Of a stretch of 20,662 bases of DNA, positions 8,373-17,736 are shown one piece after another. This DNA comes from Priapulus caudatus. Taxonomy: Eukaryota > Priapulida > Priapulimorpha > Priapulimorphida > Priapulidae. The notes under the pieces are model-generated. The model ran no database searches. It was not told where the DNA came from and was given only the letters and a program-made list of their open reading frames with translations. A program made the position numbers and the translations under genes. The stretch lies in NCBI RefSeq assembly GCF_000485595.1, contig NW_014577621.1, positions 119,637 to 140,298 of the forward strand. The letters are read 5' to 3'. Within the stretch, counting starts at the first letter, position 1. Every line of letters begins with the position of its first letter.

Positions 8373-8750
8373 TACATAACACGCTGGCCTCGTGGCTTCG
8401 AATCTTGCCTCGTGCTCCCGGCACTGCCTCGGGAGACAGTTTGGTTTACCGTTACTGTACGATGCTTCTACAAAGAATGCGTCGATATGCGAATGTTAAA
8501 TTTGAAACCCACGATCCAATAAGTTAATGGACTTACCATGGCTATGGTTTACTGGACTCCGGGGCATCCAATCGTCAAACGTGAATTTTGCACGTATTAG
8601 CACGATGCCGTAAATAATCCGCAGTGGCCTGTACTAACACAGACACACACGTGTGCTGATGCCGAGTACGCGTGTTAATTACTTACTGTGGAGATGATTG
8701 GCACCGTCGCTCATGCTATCAGGTTTTATGGTAGCATTTAGGCCAACAAT

Positions 8751-8783
8751 CCACAACGACAACAACAATAAGGATAATGACGA

Positions 8784-8838
<55 letters not shown>

Positions 8839-8928
8839 AACAACAACAACAACAACAACAACAATAACAACAATGCCACCAACATTAAAAACAACAACGA
8901 CACTATTCGCACTACCAACACCAATAAC

Positions 8929-8977
<49 letters not shown>

Positions 8978-9087
8978 CGACGACAACGACGACGACAACA
9001 ACAACAGCAGCAACAGCAGCATCTGCAACAACGACACGTGTCAGCAGGCACGCACACACACACACGCACGCACGCACGGCACACACA

Positions 9088-9119
<32 letters not shown>

Positions 9120-9139
9120 CACACACATACACACACACG
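8751..9139. repeat. Compound (GAC)n-(AAC)n-(ACA)n-(CAG)-(ACGC)n array
   Basis: About twenty GAC triplets (8777-8838) change in register to AAC (8839-8870). After a short mixed spacer (8873-8929) comes a second AAC/ACA block with GAC islands (8930-9008), then CAGCAA triplets, and from about 9050 ACGC/AC units. Frames give poly-Asp, poly-Asn, poly-Thr, poly-Gln or poly-Val. No non-repeat domain accompanies them. Confidence 0.95.
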
Positions 9140-9251
9140 GCGTCATAAAACGCAGTATGTGTAGTCGATGGGTCAATCGGTCGCAAATAATTATGTGTGG
9201 TCGCCAGCGCTATTCGCAACGCGTTGATACCATACACGGTCATTCGTGGGA

Positions 9252-9292
9252 ATGTGTTCATGTGTTCATGTGTTCGTGCAATTCATGTGTTC
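9252..9292. repeat. TGTGTTCA short minisatellite
   Basis: TGTGTTCA recurs four to five times at 9-bp spacing, with one variant (TGTGTTCGTGCAATTCA). Confidence 0.75.
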
Positions 9293-10179
9293 ATGCGGGG
9301 AGGTGCATTACGATCTCTTATGCTGTAGCAAAAAAATGTCACCCTTTCCTTGCTCGATTCAGAATCACGATTCAACAAAACCCATTTAGAATACGCTAAT
9401 CGCAAATGTGTTTACGAATCAAGCATCTCAACATAAAATTAAAAATAATGCTATTACATGTAATTCGAAACATTGTGCAATACTTCGCTTTAAATGTCAA
9501 AATGCCGTGGCAATTTCGCTTGGTTTACTTCAGAACTTCTTCTTACTTATAGAATCAATGTTTCCAGACATCTCGATGGCACACGTGTCTCTGGAATATA
9601 GCTACACTGCTTAGAGCTCTGTCGGTACACGTCATGTGCCTCAGTAGATCTCAATCTTGTAGATTTTGCTATAAAACTCTATACATTTCCCTTGCAAATT
9701 ATCATTCTGATTGGTTTAATAAGAGCTTCTGAACACATCACCAATGTTCGCTCATTCCATGGCGGATTCGCACGCTTTATATACTCAATGCATTTCAAAA
9801 CGAAAATACTTCAGTGATTAAACACACTGATATATATATATATATATATAGCCTTTGAATATGTGATAAGTAAACGTGGCAGTGTTAAGAATAGCGGACA
9901 GTGGTTGCATGTATTTGCCCCTGCCGTTGTCACACTAAGTGTCAGTCAGAAATCAACGTTACATCCGTTCAGTAAATAAACCGTCATTTGTCGAACTAGG
10001 AGCTGTAGCAGCTGCATACTGCATAGTAACCATAGAAATAATACCGTAGTTTGATCATAGATATATCTATGGTTAGATATCTCTATATATTTCAATATGA
10101 CTGTAAACCCAACCGGGCACGCCTTTGCAAGACGAGTGACGCAACGCACGTTCAACAAACAATTTCTGCCCTATTCTAT
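9293..10179. other. AT-rich unique stretch
   Basis: There is a (TA)n run at 9829-9850 and a short palindrome ATAGATATATCTAT at about 10056-10069. Small frames (68-70 codons) carry no recognisable domain. I see no gene or RNA here. Confidence 0.35.
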
Positions 10180-10242
10180 ATAGTTCTATAATCTATCTAT
10201 ATAGTTCTATAATCTATCTATATAGTTCTATAATCTATCTAT
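10180..10242. repeat. 21-bp tandem repeat, three perfect copies
   Basis: ATAGTTCTATAATCTATCTA(T) is repeated exactly three times at 10180-10200, 10201-10221 and 10222-10242. Degenerate TTCTATATA pieces continue to about 10275. Confidence 0.93.
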
Positions 10243-10395
10243 ATATTTGAAGTTCTATATAATTCTATATAGTTCGTTCTCAAATACCAGTGGGCATATA
10301 CACGACGTCTCAGCGTCTCTCTGCTAACGAGCTGTCTATCTTCAAAATTGCAGAGAACTTAATTAGCAGCTGTGCTGAAACTCAGGCCGGCTTCA

Positions 10396-10425
10396 CAAGA
10401 TAAGAGGCGCGTTTGCCTCATCTTG
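10396..10425. other. Small hairpin
   Basis: CAAGAT-AA-GAGGC pairs with GCCTC-ATCTTG, leaving a 2-nt bulge and a short GCGTTT loop. It is an isolated stem in otherwise unique DNA and no RNA class is recognised. Confidence 0.5.
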
Positions 10426-10857
10426 TTCTCAAGTATAAATTGTACTCAATTTCCCCCCGAAACCGACTGCGGAATTTGACAGACAGACGAGCGGTTGTGT
10501 ACCAAAGCAATATATATATAAATATATATACCCATGCAGGAGGTTTGTTCCGTGGTGAGCAAAACTTGGTAGAAATGGCATACACGTGAAAAAGCTAGGA
10601 GGTAGTCAATATTATACGTCAAATTACGTAATAAATCACAAGAAGAAAATGTTTAGGAGAGACAAATAGGTTTTTCTGTCCTCACGGTACATTCAGACCC
10701 GCATCAGCATGGTTGAGGCTGTGTCATCTAAACTGCTTATATACCACTCTAGTTTATACTTGCACAGTTGTTGCTGCAATCTATTCATCCGTCAGTAAAT
10801 CCGACAATTTCGGACCGACGGACTACCCTTAATTTTAAACCCTGGTTTACCTACTCA
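10426..10857. other. Unique stretch
   Basis: TA-rich run at 10509-10530; otherwise mixed composition. No gene or element is recognised. Confidence 0.35.
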
Positions 10858-11175
10858 CGCGCCCAGCGCACGTAAACAACATTGCCTACAGAAACTAAAA
10901 CGTCGCAGACTGCCCCGCCTAATCATTGTTCGCCTACACACGTGCTCAGAGCGTGAACAACGTTTGCCTACAGACAAGAAAGGCGGGCCTAATCATGGTT
11001 CGCCTACCCACGTGCTCAGAGCGTAAACAACGTTTGCCTACAGACAAGAAAGGCGGGCCTAATCATGGTTCGCCTACACACGTGCTCAGAGCGTAAACAA
11101 CGTTTGCCTACAGAAAAGAATGCCTTGCCTTAATCATTGTTCGCCTACACATGTGCTCAGAGCGCGAACAACAGC
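10858..11175. repeat. 70-bp satellite, about 4.5 units, with an E-box per unit
   Basis: CGTGCTCAGAGCG begins units at 10941, 11011 and 11081, and at about 11152, giving periods of 70, 70 and 71. A more diverged unit lies to the left from about 10858. The two central units are almost identical. Each unit contains AACAACGTTTGCCTACAGA, AATCATGGTTCGCCTAC and a CACGTG E-box (10939-10944, 11009-11014, 11079-11084); the last unit has CATGTG instead. No frame is coding. Confidence 0.92.
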
Positions 11176-11280
11176 ATCGTGTCACGTTTTCATTGACTGG
11201 CGGCTACAAACAGCGATGCTACAAACAACAAATGATCTCGGGTGGGGTTGAGCACGTCATATTGCGCGTCTACCGGGAAC
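11176..11280. other. Spacer between satellites
   Basis: Short non-repetitive spacer between the 70-bp satellite and the GTGAAA array. Nothing is recognised. Confidence 0.35.
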
Positions 11281-11782
11281 ATGAATCCCCGTGAATGCAC
11301 GTGAAACCGCGTGAACCCGTGTGAAACCGTGTGAAACTGCATGAAAACTGTGTGGAAACATGCGTGAAAATGTGTGAAAACAACCATGAAACCGGCGTGA
11401 TCCCCGTGTGAAAGCGCGTGAAACAACGCGCGTGAAACTCGTTAATGAAACAAAGTGACGTGATAACCGTGTTGTGAAAACGCGTGAAAGCGCGTGAACT
11501 AGTGTGAAACAATCGTGATAGCGGTGTGGAAACCGCGTGAAACTGTGTGATAACAACCGTGAGACCGCGTGAACTCGCGTGAAGCGCCGCGGTGAACCGT
11601 GTGTTGAAACGCGTGTGATTAACTCGCAACGAAAGCGCGGTGAACTGTGTGAAAACAAGCGTGAGAACCGCGTGATCCACCGCGTGAAAACGCGTGTGAA
11701 ACCGCGTGAAAGCGCGTGAAACTGCGTGAAACTGTGTGAAACAACGTGAAACCGCGTGAACCCCCTGCGTGAAAGCGCTCTT
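11281..11782. repeat. Decamer minisatellite GTGAAACCGC, array 1
   Basis: About forty units of 10-13 bp, each starting GTGA or GTGAAA and mostly ending CGC, TGC or CGT (GTGAAACCGC, GTGAAAGCGC, GTGAAACTGT). Three minus-strand frames of 78-184 codons read Phe-Thr-Arg-Phe-His-like repeats and are translations of this array. Confidence 0.93.
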
Positions 11783-11814
11783 GTTCGAACAGGCATCACG
11801 TACACGCGCACCGA

Positions 11815-11912
11815 ACATATATAAATTATATTATATATATATTATATATATATATATATATATAATATATATATATTATTGTATTTATTATATAGTACTA
11901 TATATATATAAT
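11815..11912. repeat. (TA)n tract
   Basis: Nearly pure TA/AT sequence with short interruptions. It abuts a GA array. Confidence 0.9.
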
Positions 11913-11922
11913 GTGTTGTAGC

Positions 11923-12030
11923 AGAAGAGAGAGAGAGAGAAACAGAGAAAGAGATCGAGAGAGAGAAGCGAAGAGGAGAGAGAGAGCAGGAGAGAGAGGA
12001 GAGATGAGAGAGAGAGAGCGAAGAGAGAGT
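11923..12030. repeat. (GA)n array, interrupted
   Basis: GAGAGA blocks separated by AAC, TC, GC and GAAG interruptions. The plus strand is purine-rich for about 105 bp, so triplex (H-DNA) formation is possible. The minus-strand 74-codon frame is Ser/Leu repeat translation. Confidence 0.92.
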
Positions 12031-12186
12031 GTGGGTGTTCCGATTGTATTCATTTCGCGCACTCATTTGCTGTTTTAATAGGTATATATTTTATCTGTGA
12101 GGATACAGAACAAAATAGTCCCACGAACTCCGTGTATAGGGCGATGAATAGCAGTAGCGATATAAGATATATATGCTTATCATAAT

Positions 12187-12250
12187 TCTCTCGCTCTCTC
12201 TTCTCTCTCTCTCTCTCTCTCTGCCTCTCTCTCTCTCCTCTTCTCTCTCT
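12187..12250. repeat. (CT)n array
   Basis: CT-rich run interrupted by GCTC, TTC and GCC, followed by a TA-rich stretch. It is in the opposite orientation to the GA arrays at 11923-12030 and 12472-12514. Confidence 0.93.
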
Positions 12251-12304
12251 AATATAGTATATATAATATTATATATATGACTGTTTTTATCTGTGGAGTG
12301 ACAC

Positions 12305-12397
12305 ATATAGAATGAGGGGTCCAAGTGTTTACTATATTAAACAATCGACAACCTCATTCTATATACGTATATATATACGAATGAGGTTGTCGATTGT
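12305..12397. repeat. Palindromic hairpin with a competing third arm
   Basis: ACAATCGACAACCTCATTC (12341-12359) and its exact complement (12379-12397) form a perfect 19-bp stem around a 19-bp TA-rich loop, with a few further pairs outside after a 2-nt bulge. A third copy, ATATAGAATGAGG at 12305-12317, is the exact complement of 12352-12364. The middle arm can therefore pair either upstream or downstream. No RNA family is recognised. Confidence 0.85.
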
Positions 12398-12470
12398 AAT
12401 ATATATGTTTATGGTAAATATATATATATTATATTGATATTATATATATAGTAATATATACATATGATAT

Positions 12471-12471
<1 letters not shown>

Positions 12472-12505
<34 letters not shown>

Positions 12506-12514
12506 AAGAGAGAC
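12472..12514. repeat. (GA)n array
   Basis: About 40 bp of GA with single interruptions, preceded by a TA-rich stretch. It mirrors the CT array at 12187-12250 about the hairpin at 12341-12397. Confidence 0.92.
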
Positions 12515-12625
12515 GTAAATGGGCACACGGACACTAATAACGACCATAGCCACAGAAACCACAGCTCATAGAAACAAAGGTGCGCTGCCTGTCCGGCATA
12601 TCGTAACTGAGAGCTTTCGAACAGC

Positions 12626-12856
12626 GGTCTACTATAAAACATATACTAATTACACGTTCACTATATCAAACCTATACATAGCACGTCTAGCTATACCTAT
12701 ACTAATTACACGTCTACTAAAACTCTATACTAATACACGTCTACTATGAAAAGCTAATACTAATACTACGTCCTACTATAAAACATATACTAATACCCGT
12801 TACATAAAAACTATACTATGACACGTCTACTACTAAAAGCTATACTAATACACTTC
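12626..12856. repeat. ~30-bp minisatellite CTATACTAATACACGTCTA
   Basis: Seven to eight degenerate units with the core TATACTAAT(T)ACACGTCTACTA and an A-rich linker (AAAAC, AAAAGC). Spacing is about 27-33 bp. No coding frame is involved. Confidence 0.85.
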
Positions 12857-12937
12857 TCTTGTCCGATTTACAACAGAACTGGAAACATCTATCGAGTCGA
12901 TATGCCAATCGTACCAATCGATGCTAAAATACATTTG

Positions 12938-13165
12938 CGTGTGAAAGCGTGTTCAAAGCGCGTGTAAAAAGTCGCGTGAAAGCGCGTGAAAGAGCGTGAA
13001 AGAGCGTGTAAAGCGCGTGAAAAGCGTGTTAAATGCTCGTGAGAAGCGCGTGAAAGCGCGTGAAAGAGCGTGAAAGCAGCGTGAAACGCGTGTTAAAAGC
13101 GCGTGACAGAGCGTGAAAGCGTGTGACAGCGCCGTGAAGCGTGGTGAAGCGTGTGAAAGCGCGTA
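12938..13165. repeat. Decamer minisatellite GCGTGAAAGC, array 2
   Basis: More than twenty units of about 8-13 bp based on GCGTGAAA, in the same orientation and of the same family as array 1 at 11281-11782, with AGC/AGAGC rather than CCGC linkers. An 87-codon minus-strand frame is repeat translation. Confidence 0.92.
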
Positions 13166-14495
13166 ATACAGCTCAACACACGCATGCTGAACATACACGC
13201 TTATAAAATACACCAATTCATTTTGTCAAGCAATGCTGTGAAGCTTGTTATATATGTATAAATAGTCATATATATACCGGTACTACCTTATGAAATATAA
13301 TTCTGATATATGGTATGAACAATCGACACGCGTTAATTCTATTATCTTATCTATAATACTGTGTATTAGTATACTAGTGTATATTATATATATATATACA
13401 CATATTTATATACTATAGAATATGCTATGTACATTATATATGGTGAAACAGGAAGGGAATCTTGTACGGTGCCGTGGCCGTGGCCGTGTGCGTGCTACGC
13501 GTGTATATTGGGTATGATCGCTTCAGACGTCCGTCGCGTATTATACCATCATTGCCGTAGCTACAATATTATATCATGCCCGAGAGCCAAGTCGAATGCT
13601 TGTTCACTCTTGCCCCACGTTGACTGTCGTTTCCCTGATAGTGCGTGTATGTTAACATCACGCATCAACGCATCCCACTGACAACCGTGACCGACTACAC
13701 CGCATATTACTATATAATATAGTATATATACTATAGGTATATATATATATATATATATAATATATAATGATTGCGGCATTGTGTTTTCACGAAAATTAGC
13801 AAGGTCGGCTTTCGCACAAACTCGCGTCAATGGACACGTACGAAATAGAAGTACGGAAATAGAAGCGAATTCACAACAGATATATGCGTGCTGCCCGCGG
13901 GTGAAGCATATGGTGTCCACCACTCAAGCGTCTTATGTACCTTGCTTCGATGTACCTGACACGGGAACGAATCGATTAAATATCATATTATACTTATAGT
14001 ATAATATATATATATATATAATATCTATATAGTATAGTTATATTGTTATATCTAAGAACCAATATAGGATAAGTTCGTTCTATTATGGACTCTTGATATA
14101 ATTATATATGTAAATATGTATGTACGTCAATGAGGTTACACGTAATTGTGCTGCGGCGTATATAGAAGCGAGATAGTCTAGCTGATGTTGGTATACGCAC
14201 GTCAACAAGCGCTCGCGTCACCCATCGGCACGCTGCGTGTATCGTAGTTATTCAACGGGTGATTGTGAAACGGTGGAAATGCGTGCACTGGCCGCGGCGT
14301 TGTATACGTGACGCGTATATACGTTCACGTATGTAAATGTACGCGTATAATATGTATATGTGGCATGTTATAAATGCTTAAGGCTGGAACAAATGTAAAA
14401 TGAGTGAAGGCCCAAAAACAAAGGCATAATATGCGTGATTATTACTCGCTACGCACGCGCACCGACGGCACAGTCACGCAACGCCACGCAAGACC
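13166..14495. other. AT-rich stretch with several TA tracts
   Basis: TA-rich tracts lie at about 13375-13400, 13700-13770 and 13975-14040. Between 13440 and 13690 and between 13780 and 13960 base composition is less biased. A 120-codon minus-strand frame (13561-13923) spans both of those blocks and reads through a TA tract. I recognise no domain in it and do not call it a gene. Confidence 0.35.
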
Positions 14496-14498
14496 ACA

Positions 14499-14563
<65 letters not shown>

Positions 14564-14596
14564 CACACACAAACACACACACACACACGCACACAT
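14496..14596. repeat. (AC)n microsatellite
   Basis: Almost perfect AC for about 100 bp, with GCAC and AAAC interruptions only toward the right end. Confidence 0.97.
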
Positions 14597-15975
14597 TACA
14601 GTGATGGCGAGCTGACGCTTCTAATTTCCGCTGTTCAAATTTCGCGATTCTTTCCATTTATAGGAAAACGCCAGACACAGTCACCCGATACAACGTCATC
14701 GCGATTGAAACTCAATGCATGTACTAATGAAATGATGAACTAATAACGAATTAGTATCAATTGCGATCAGGTGTTGCGTACCTTTTCCTGACTCACACCT
14801 TCACTGCTTATTTCTATTTTAATTACAGTTCATTATACTCTAACAGCTTAGCGTCAAAGCACTCTTTGTTCTTGTAATTAACAACATGTCGCCTAACAGA
14901 TGAGAACTTTAATAGGGCAAAAATGCATTCATTTTTTCCATTCATCTCGAATTAATTACAATTACCCGGAAGCCGATTACACTGATAAGCTCTGAAACAA
15001 CAGCGGGTAAACAAGCTGTCAACAAGGTTAAGGATAGTGTTAGAGTTACGGACGGGTAACACTGTAAAGGGCATTGCAACATAACTGCTCATCAAATTCC
15101 ATCAAACTCAAATCCATTACATAAAAGAGATGTCTCTCTACGCTCTCGGTGAAATTTTATTTTTTATTTTATCGCTAATTATTAAGTGACGGCAAAAATT
15201 GTGAATTTATACAAAAAAAGCAGAAACAGCAAAGAGTTGGGACCTAAACTTTTAACCATAAGTTGTTCTTAATATGAACTAAAAAAAGAGTCTCTGGAAT
15301 TTTTTTTAAATGCTTTAATTTAGGAAATAAGTTGAAAATATGTACGAAAATTTGTAGTGATTTTCAAAACGCAGCAATTTCGTAAACAAAGAGCCATAAC
15401 TTGTAAAATATCACCCTTTTTTTAAATTCCATGCACGGACTTGTTTTCCTTTGATATGTTAGCATTGAAACGTATCAAAAAATGTTGGAATCGGAGTTGT
15501 GAGTTTCGAGATATAGCGTTTGTAAAATCAGCAACTTCAGCATTTCTAACCATTGAGATATTAGCACTTTTCTAAATTTCCCATGATTGAACGCCCGTGT
15601 TAAGGCGGGAATTTGGAACTGTTTGGGAGGCTACATACAGTACGTACACACAGCGTGGGTGCGATCTATCAAATAAAGTGGGTATTGAAATTTCGACCGA
15701 AAATCACCTCCCAACCTTAACAGTATCTGGTTCTGTTCTGGGTTCTGGGTTCTGTTCAAATCGCCGAAACCCCCTTCCCAGTTTCTTCTCTAACAAACCA
15801 GCTCAAAATCGAACACGATGGGCAGAAAACGACAAGACACCGTTTGACATAAGCAGAGTCATCGACACACCGCTAAGCTAGCAGAGAGGGAATGTGATGC
15901 TAACATTTACTGCCGTTTTCAATGTTGTGCCCGTTCTACATAACATTAATGCCTCCCTCCACAAAGCGCTAACAT
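14597..15975. other. Unique stretch; 15130-15600 has the look of an unidentified interspersed repeat
   Basis: Most of this is AT-rich with no gene. Between 15130 and 15600 the combination of GCCATAACTTGTAAAATATC, a T-run, and GTTTCGAGATATAGCGTTTG resembles the low-coding 3' regions of dispersed repeats in invertebrate genomes, but I cannot name a family or set boundaries. A 94-codon plus frame (15597-15881) has no recognisable domain and opens at GTG rather than ATG. Confidence 0.3.
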
Positions 15976-16092
15976 ATTGATCTCTCCCTCTCTCTCTCGC
16001 TCTCACGCTCTCACGCTCTCTCGCTCTCTCGCTCTCTCGCTCTCTCGCTCTCTCGCTCTCGCTCTCTCTCGCGCTCTCTCTCTCTCTCTCGC
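15976..16092. repeat. CT-rich octamer array CTCTCTCG
   Basis: CTCTCTCG and CTCTCACG units recur at 8-bp spacing (about eight contiguous) within a wider CT tract. It is pyrimidine-rich on the plus strand. Confidence 0.93.
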
Positions 16093-16445
16093 ACTGCCGC
16101 TGGCTGACTTGTGTGCGAAAACACAGCAGCAGCTCTCGCTCGCCAAGTGAGTAGTCACTCAGTCAGTCAGTGAGACAGTCAGATCTACTACTTACTACCT
16201 TCACGTTCATGCCAATTAGCGTATTTAAACGCGCGCGGAAACGAAACATTACGGGGACTGTTGTTAAATGTGGGATTTCGTCGAGCAAAATGAAAGCGAT
16301 CCATCTTCCGTTGCCTCATCGTCGCCGCGGGCCGGCTAGCTAGAGCAACAGCAGACGACTGATCAACAGTAGCAGTGCGTTTGCTCGAGAAGTTTGATGA
16401 AAATCACGTGTAAAAGCACTGAAGCCAGCATCTGGAGCAGGCACT
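16093..16445. other. Unique stretch
   Basis: A TCAGTCAGTCAGTG run lies near 16158-16171. A 17-codon frame starts at the ATG near 16290. No gene is recognised. Confidence 0.3.
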
Positions 16446-16476
<31 letters not shown>

Positions 16477-16632
16477 CACGCACGAACAGGGCAGCATTTA
16501 GACCGACAGACGCACAGACAGGCAAGCAAGCAGGCAGGCACGCATGCACGCACGCACGCATCCACGCACACACACGGACGCATGCACGCACGCGCGCGCA
16601 CTCACGCGCGCGCACTCACGCGCGCGCACACA
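16446..16632. repeat. ACGC / GCAG / CGCGCGCACTCA compound array
   Basis: ACGC units (16446-16482) lead to AGGCAAGCAAGCAGGCAGGC and more ACGC, then a 14-bp unit CGCGCGCACTCACG repeated near 16588-16625. The last part is alternating purine-pyrimidine for much of its length. Confidence 0.93.
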
Positions 16633-16924
16633 CATCTTCTTGTAAACACTTTTGTGTATAAACAATATCGGGACCGAGAACGAAATATATTTATGTGTCA
16701 GTGTGCAGCAGCTAGCGTGCGGCAGCCAGCGTGTGTTGCAGATGAGCATTTGGACGGCATTTACAGGCAATTGTCGGCAATAATAGGTGAAAGAGAGTAG
16801 AGAAACAAGACTTTGGTAGTAAATAGATTTCGTATTTATTTACCATTATATTTTATTGAAACGCTCCAAGTGCCTGTGGCACGAGCGACGTGCCACGCAC
16901 GCGGACCACGAGTATCAGCTGTAC

Positions 16925-17050
16925 CAACGAAACATACTGTGCAGCAGCAGCAGCAGCAGCAAGACCTTTACATCCCCCCACCTATACTCCTCACAGAAGG
17001 AGCGTAAAGGTCAGAATAGAGGCCCGATCTTCCAGATATTAATTGTAATA
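16925..17050. repeat. Duplicated segment, copy with (CAG)n
   Basis: ACGAAACATACTGTG, then CAG triplets (16940-16961), later AAGGAGCGTAAAGGTCAGAA and CGATCTTCCAGATATTA. The same order of motifs occurs at 17096-17175. Open frames across both copies share short peptide pieces, but in different frames, so coding constraint is doubtful. Confidence 0.7.
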
Positions 17051-17095
17051 GCTGTATTGTGACATAGTATATATTGACATCAAAGTGCTCATCAA

Positions 17096-17175
17096 AGCGA
17101 CATACCGTGCAACAACAACAACACCAGAAAAAGCGTAAAAGTCAGAAACCGTACACGATTTTCCAGATATTATAT
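17096..17175. repeat. Duplicated segment, copy with (CAA)n
   Basis: GCGACATACCGTG, then CAA triplets (17109-17122), AAAAAGCGTAAAAGTCAGAA and CGATTTTCCAGATATTA. It lies about 170 bp after the CAG copy and lacks that copy's ~38-bp insert with C-runs. A 120-codon plus frame (17074-17436) covers it. I recognise no domain in that frame. Confidence 0.7.
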
Positions 17176-17573
17176 CATACACACCACCTAATCACTATTC
17201 ATAAGGTTAGGTATGAATCTCGTTCCCTCGCATGCTATAAAGCGCTATATATTGGCATCGAATTTCTCAAGTGCCATCCATCTGAGTATACTCATGTGCT
17301 AGCGAGTCTGTATATGAATTTTGACAAGTTCATAAAATGCAAGTCAGAGGATCGTTGTCAGACACATCGTGTGTCTAAAATATGCATAACCTTTGAAGTG
17401 AAGTTTCTCGCAAAAGTTATGAGATTCTTGGCTTGAGATTGTCATGTCTATTTCATGATGTCTCTGATAACGTGTTCTAGCGTATCAAAGGAAGCATCGC
17501 TTCATTACATCTCAAAATCTGAAAACATGCAGTGAAATATAATCCCACTTATGTGCGGACAGGCTACGTATTA
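17176..17573. other. Unique stretch
   Basis: ATATTGGCATCGAATTTCTC near 17249 weakly echoes ATATTGACATCAAAGTGCTC near 17071, possibly a third degenerate duplicate. No gene is recognised. Confidence 0.3.
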
Positions 17574-17625
17574 TGTTTGTTCGTTCGTTCGTTCGTTCGT
17601 TCGTTCGCTCGCTCGTTCGTTCGTT

Positions 17626-17656
<31 letters not shown>

Positions 17657-17736
17657 TCGTTCGTTCGTTCGTTCGTTCGTTCGTGCGTTCGTTCGTTCGT
17701 TCGTTCGTTCGTTCGTTCGGTCGATCGTTCGTTTAT
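17574..17736 (-). repeat. (TTCG)n / (CGAA)n array, probably a LINE 3' tail
   Basis: About forty TTCG units with a few single-base changes (GCTCG, GTGCG, GGTCG). On the minus strand the array reads CGAA and starts directly after the stop codon region of the LINE remnant at 17737-18045, so it occupies the place of that element's 3' simple-repeat tail. All frames through it are open because the unit has no stop in any phase; the Arg-Ser-Phe-Val and Asn-Glu-Arg-Thr frames are not genes. Confidence 0.9.

Noticed and set aside
8698-9399. 233-codon plus frame with poly-Asp, poly-Asn and poly-Thr
   Set aside because: Trinucleotide repeats stay open by nature. The short non-repeat ends show no domain and overlapping frames are equally open.
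11257-11818. 184- and 182-codon minus-strand frames with Phe-Thr-Arg-Phe-His repeats
   Set aside because: Both are overlapping translations of the GTGAAA decamer array.
13561-13923. 120-codon minus-strand frame with fairly normal composition
   Set aside because: It reads through a TA microsatellite, has no recognised domain and no splice or promoter context that I can support.
17074-17436. 120-codon plus frame with a short poly-Gln run
   Set aside because: No domain is recognised. The duplicate segment upstream keeps similar peptides only in shifted frames, which argues against coding constraint.
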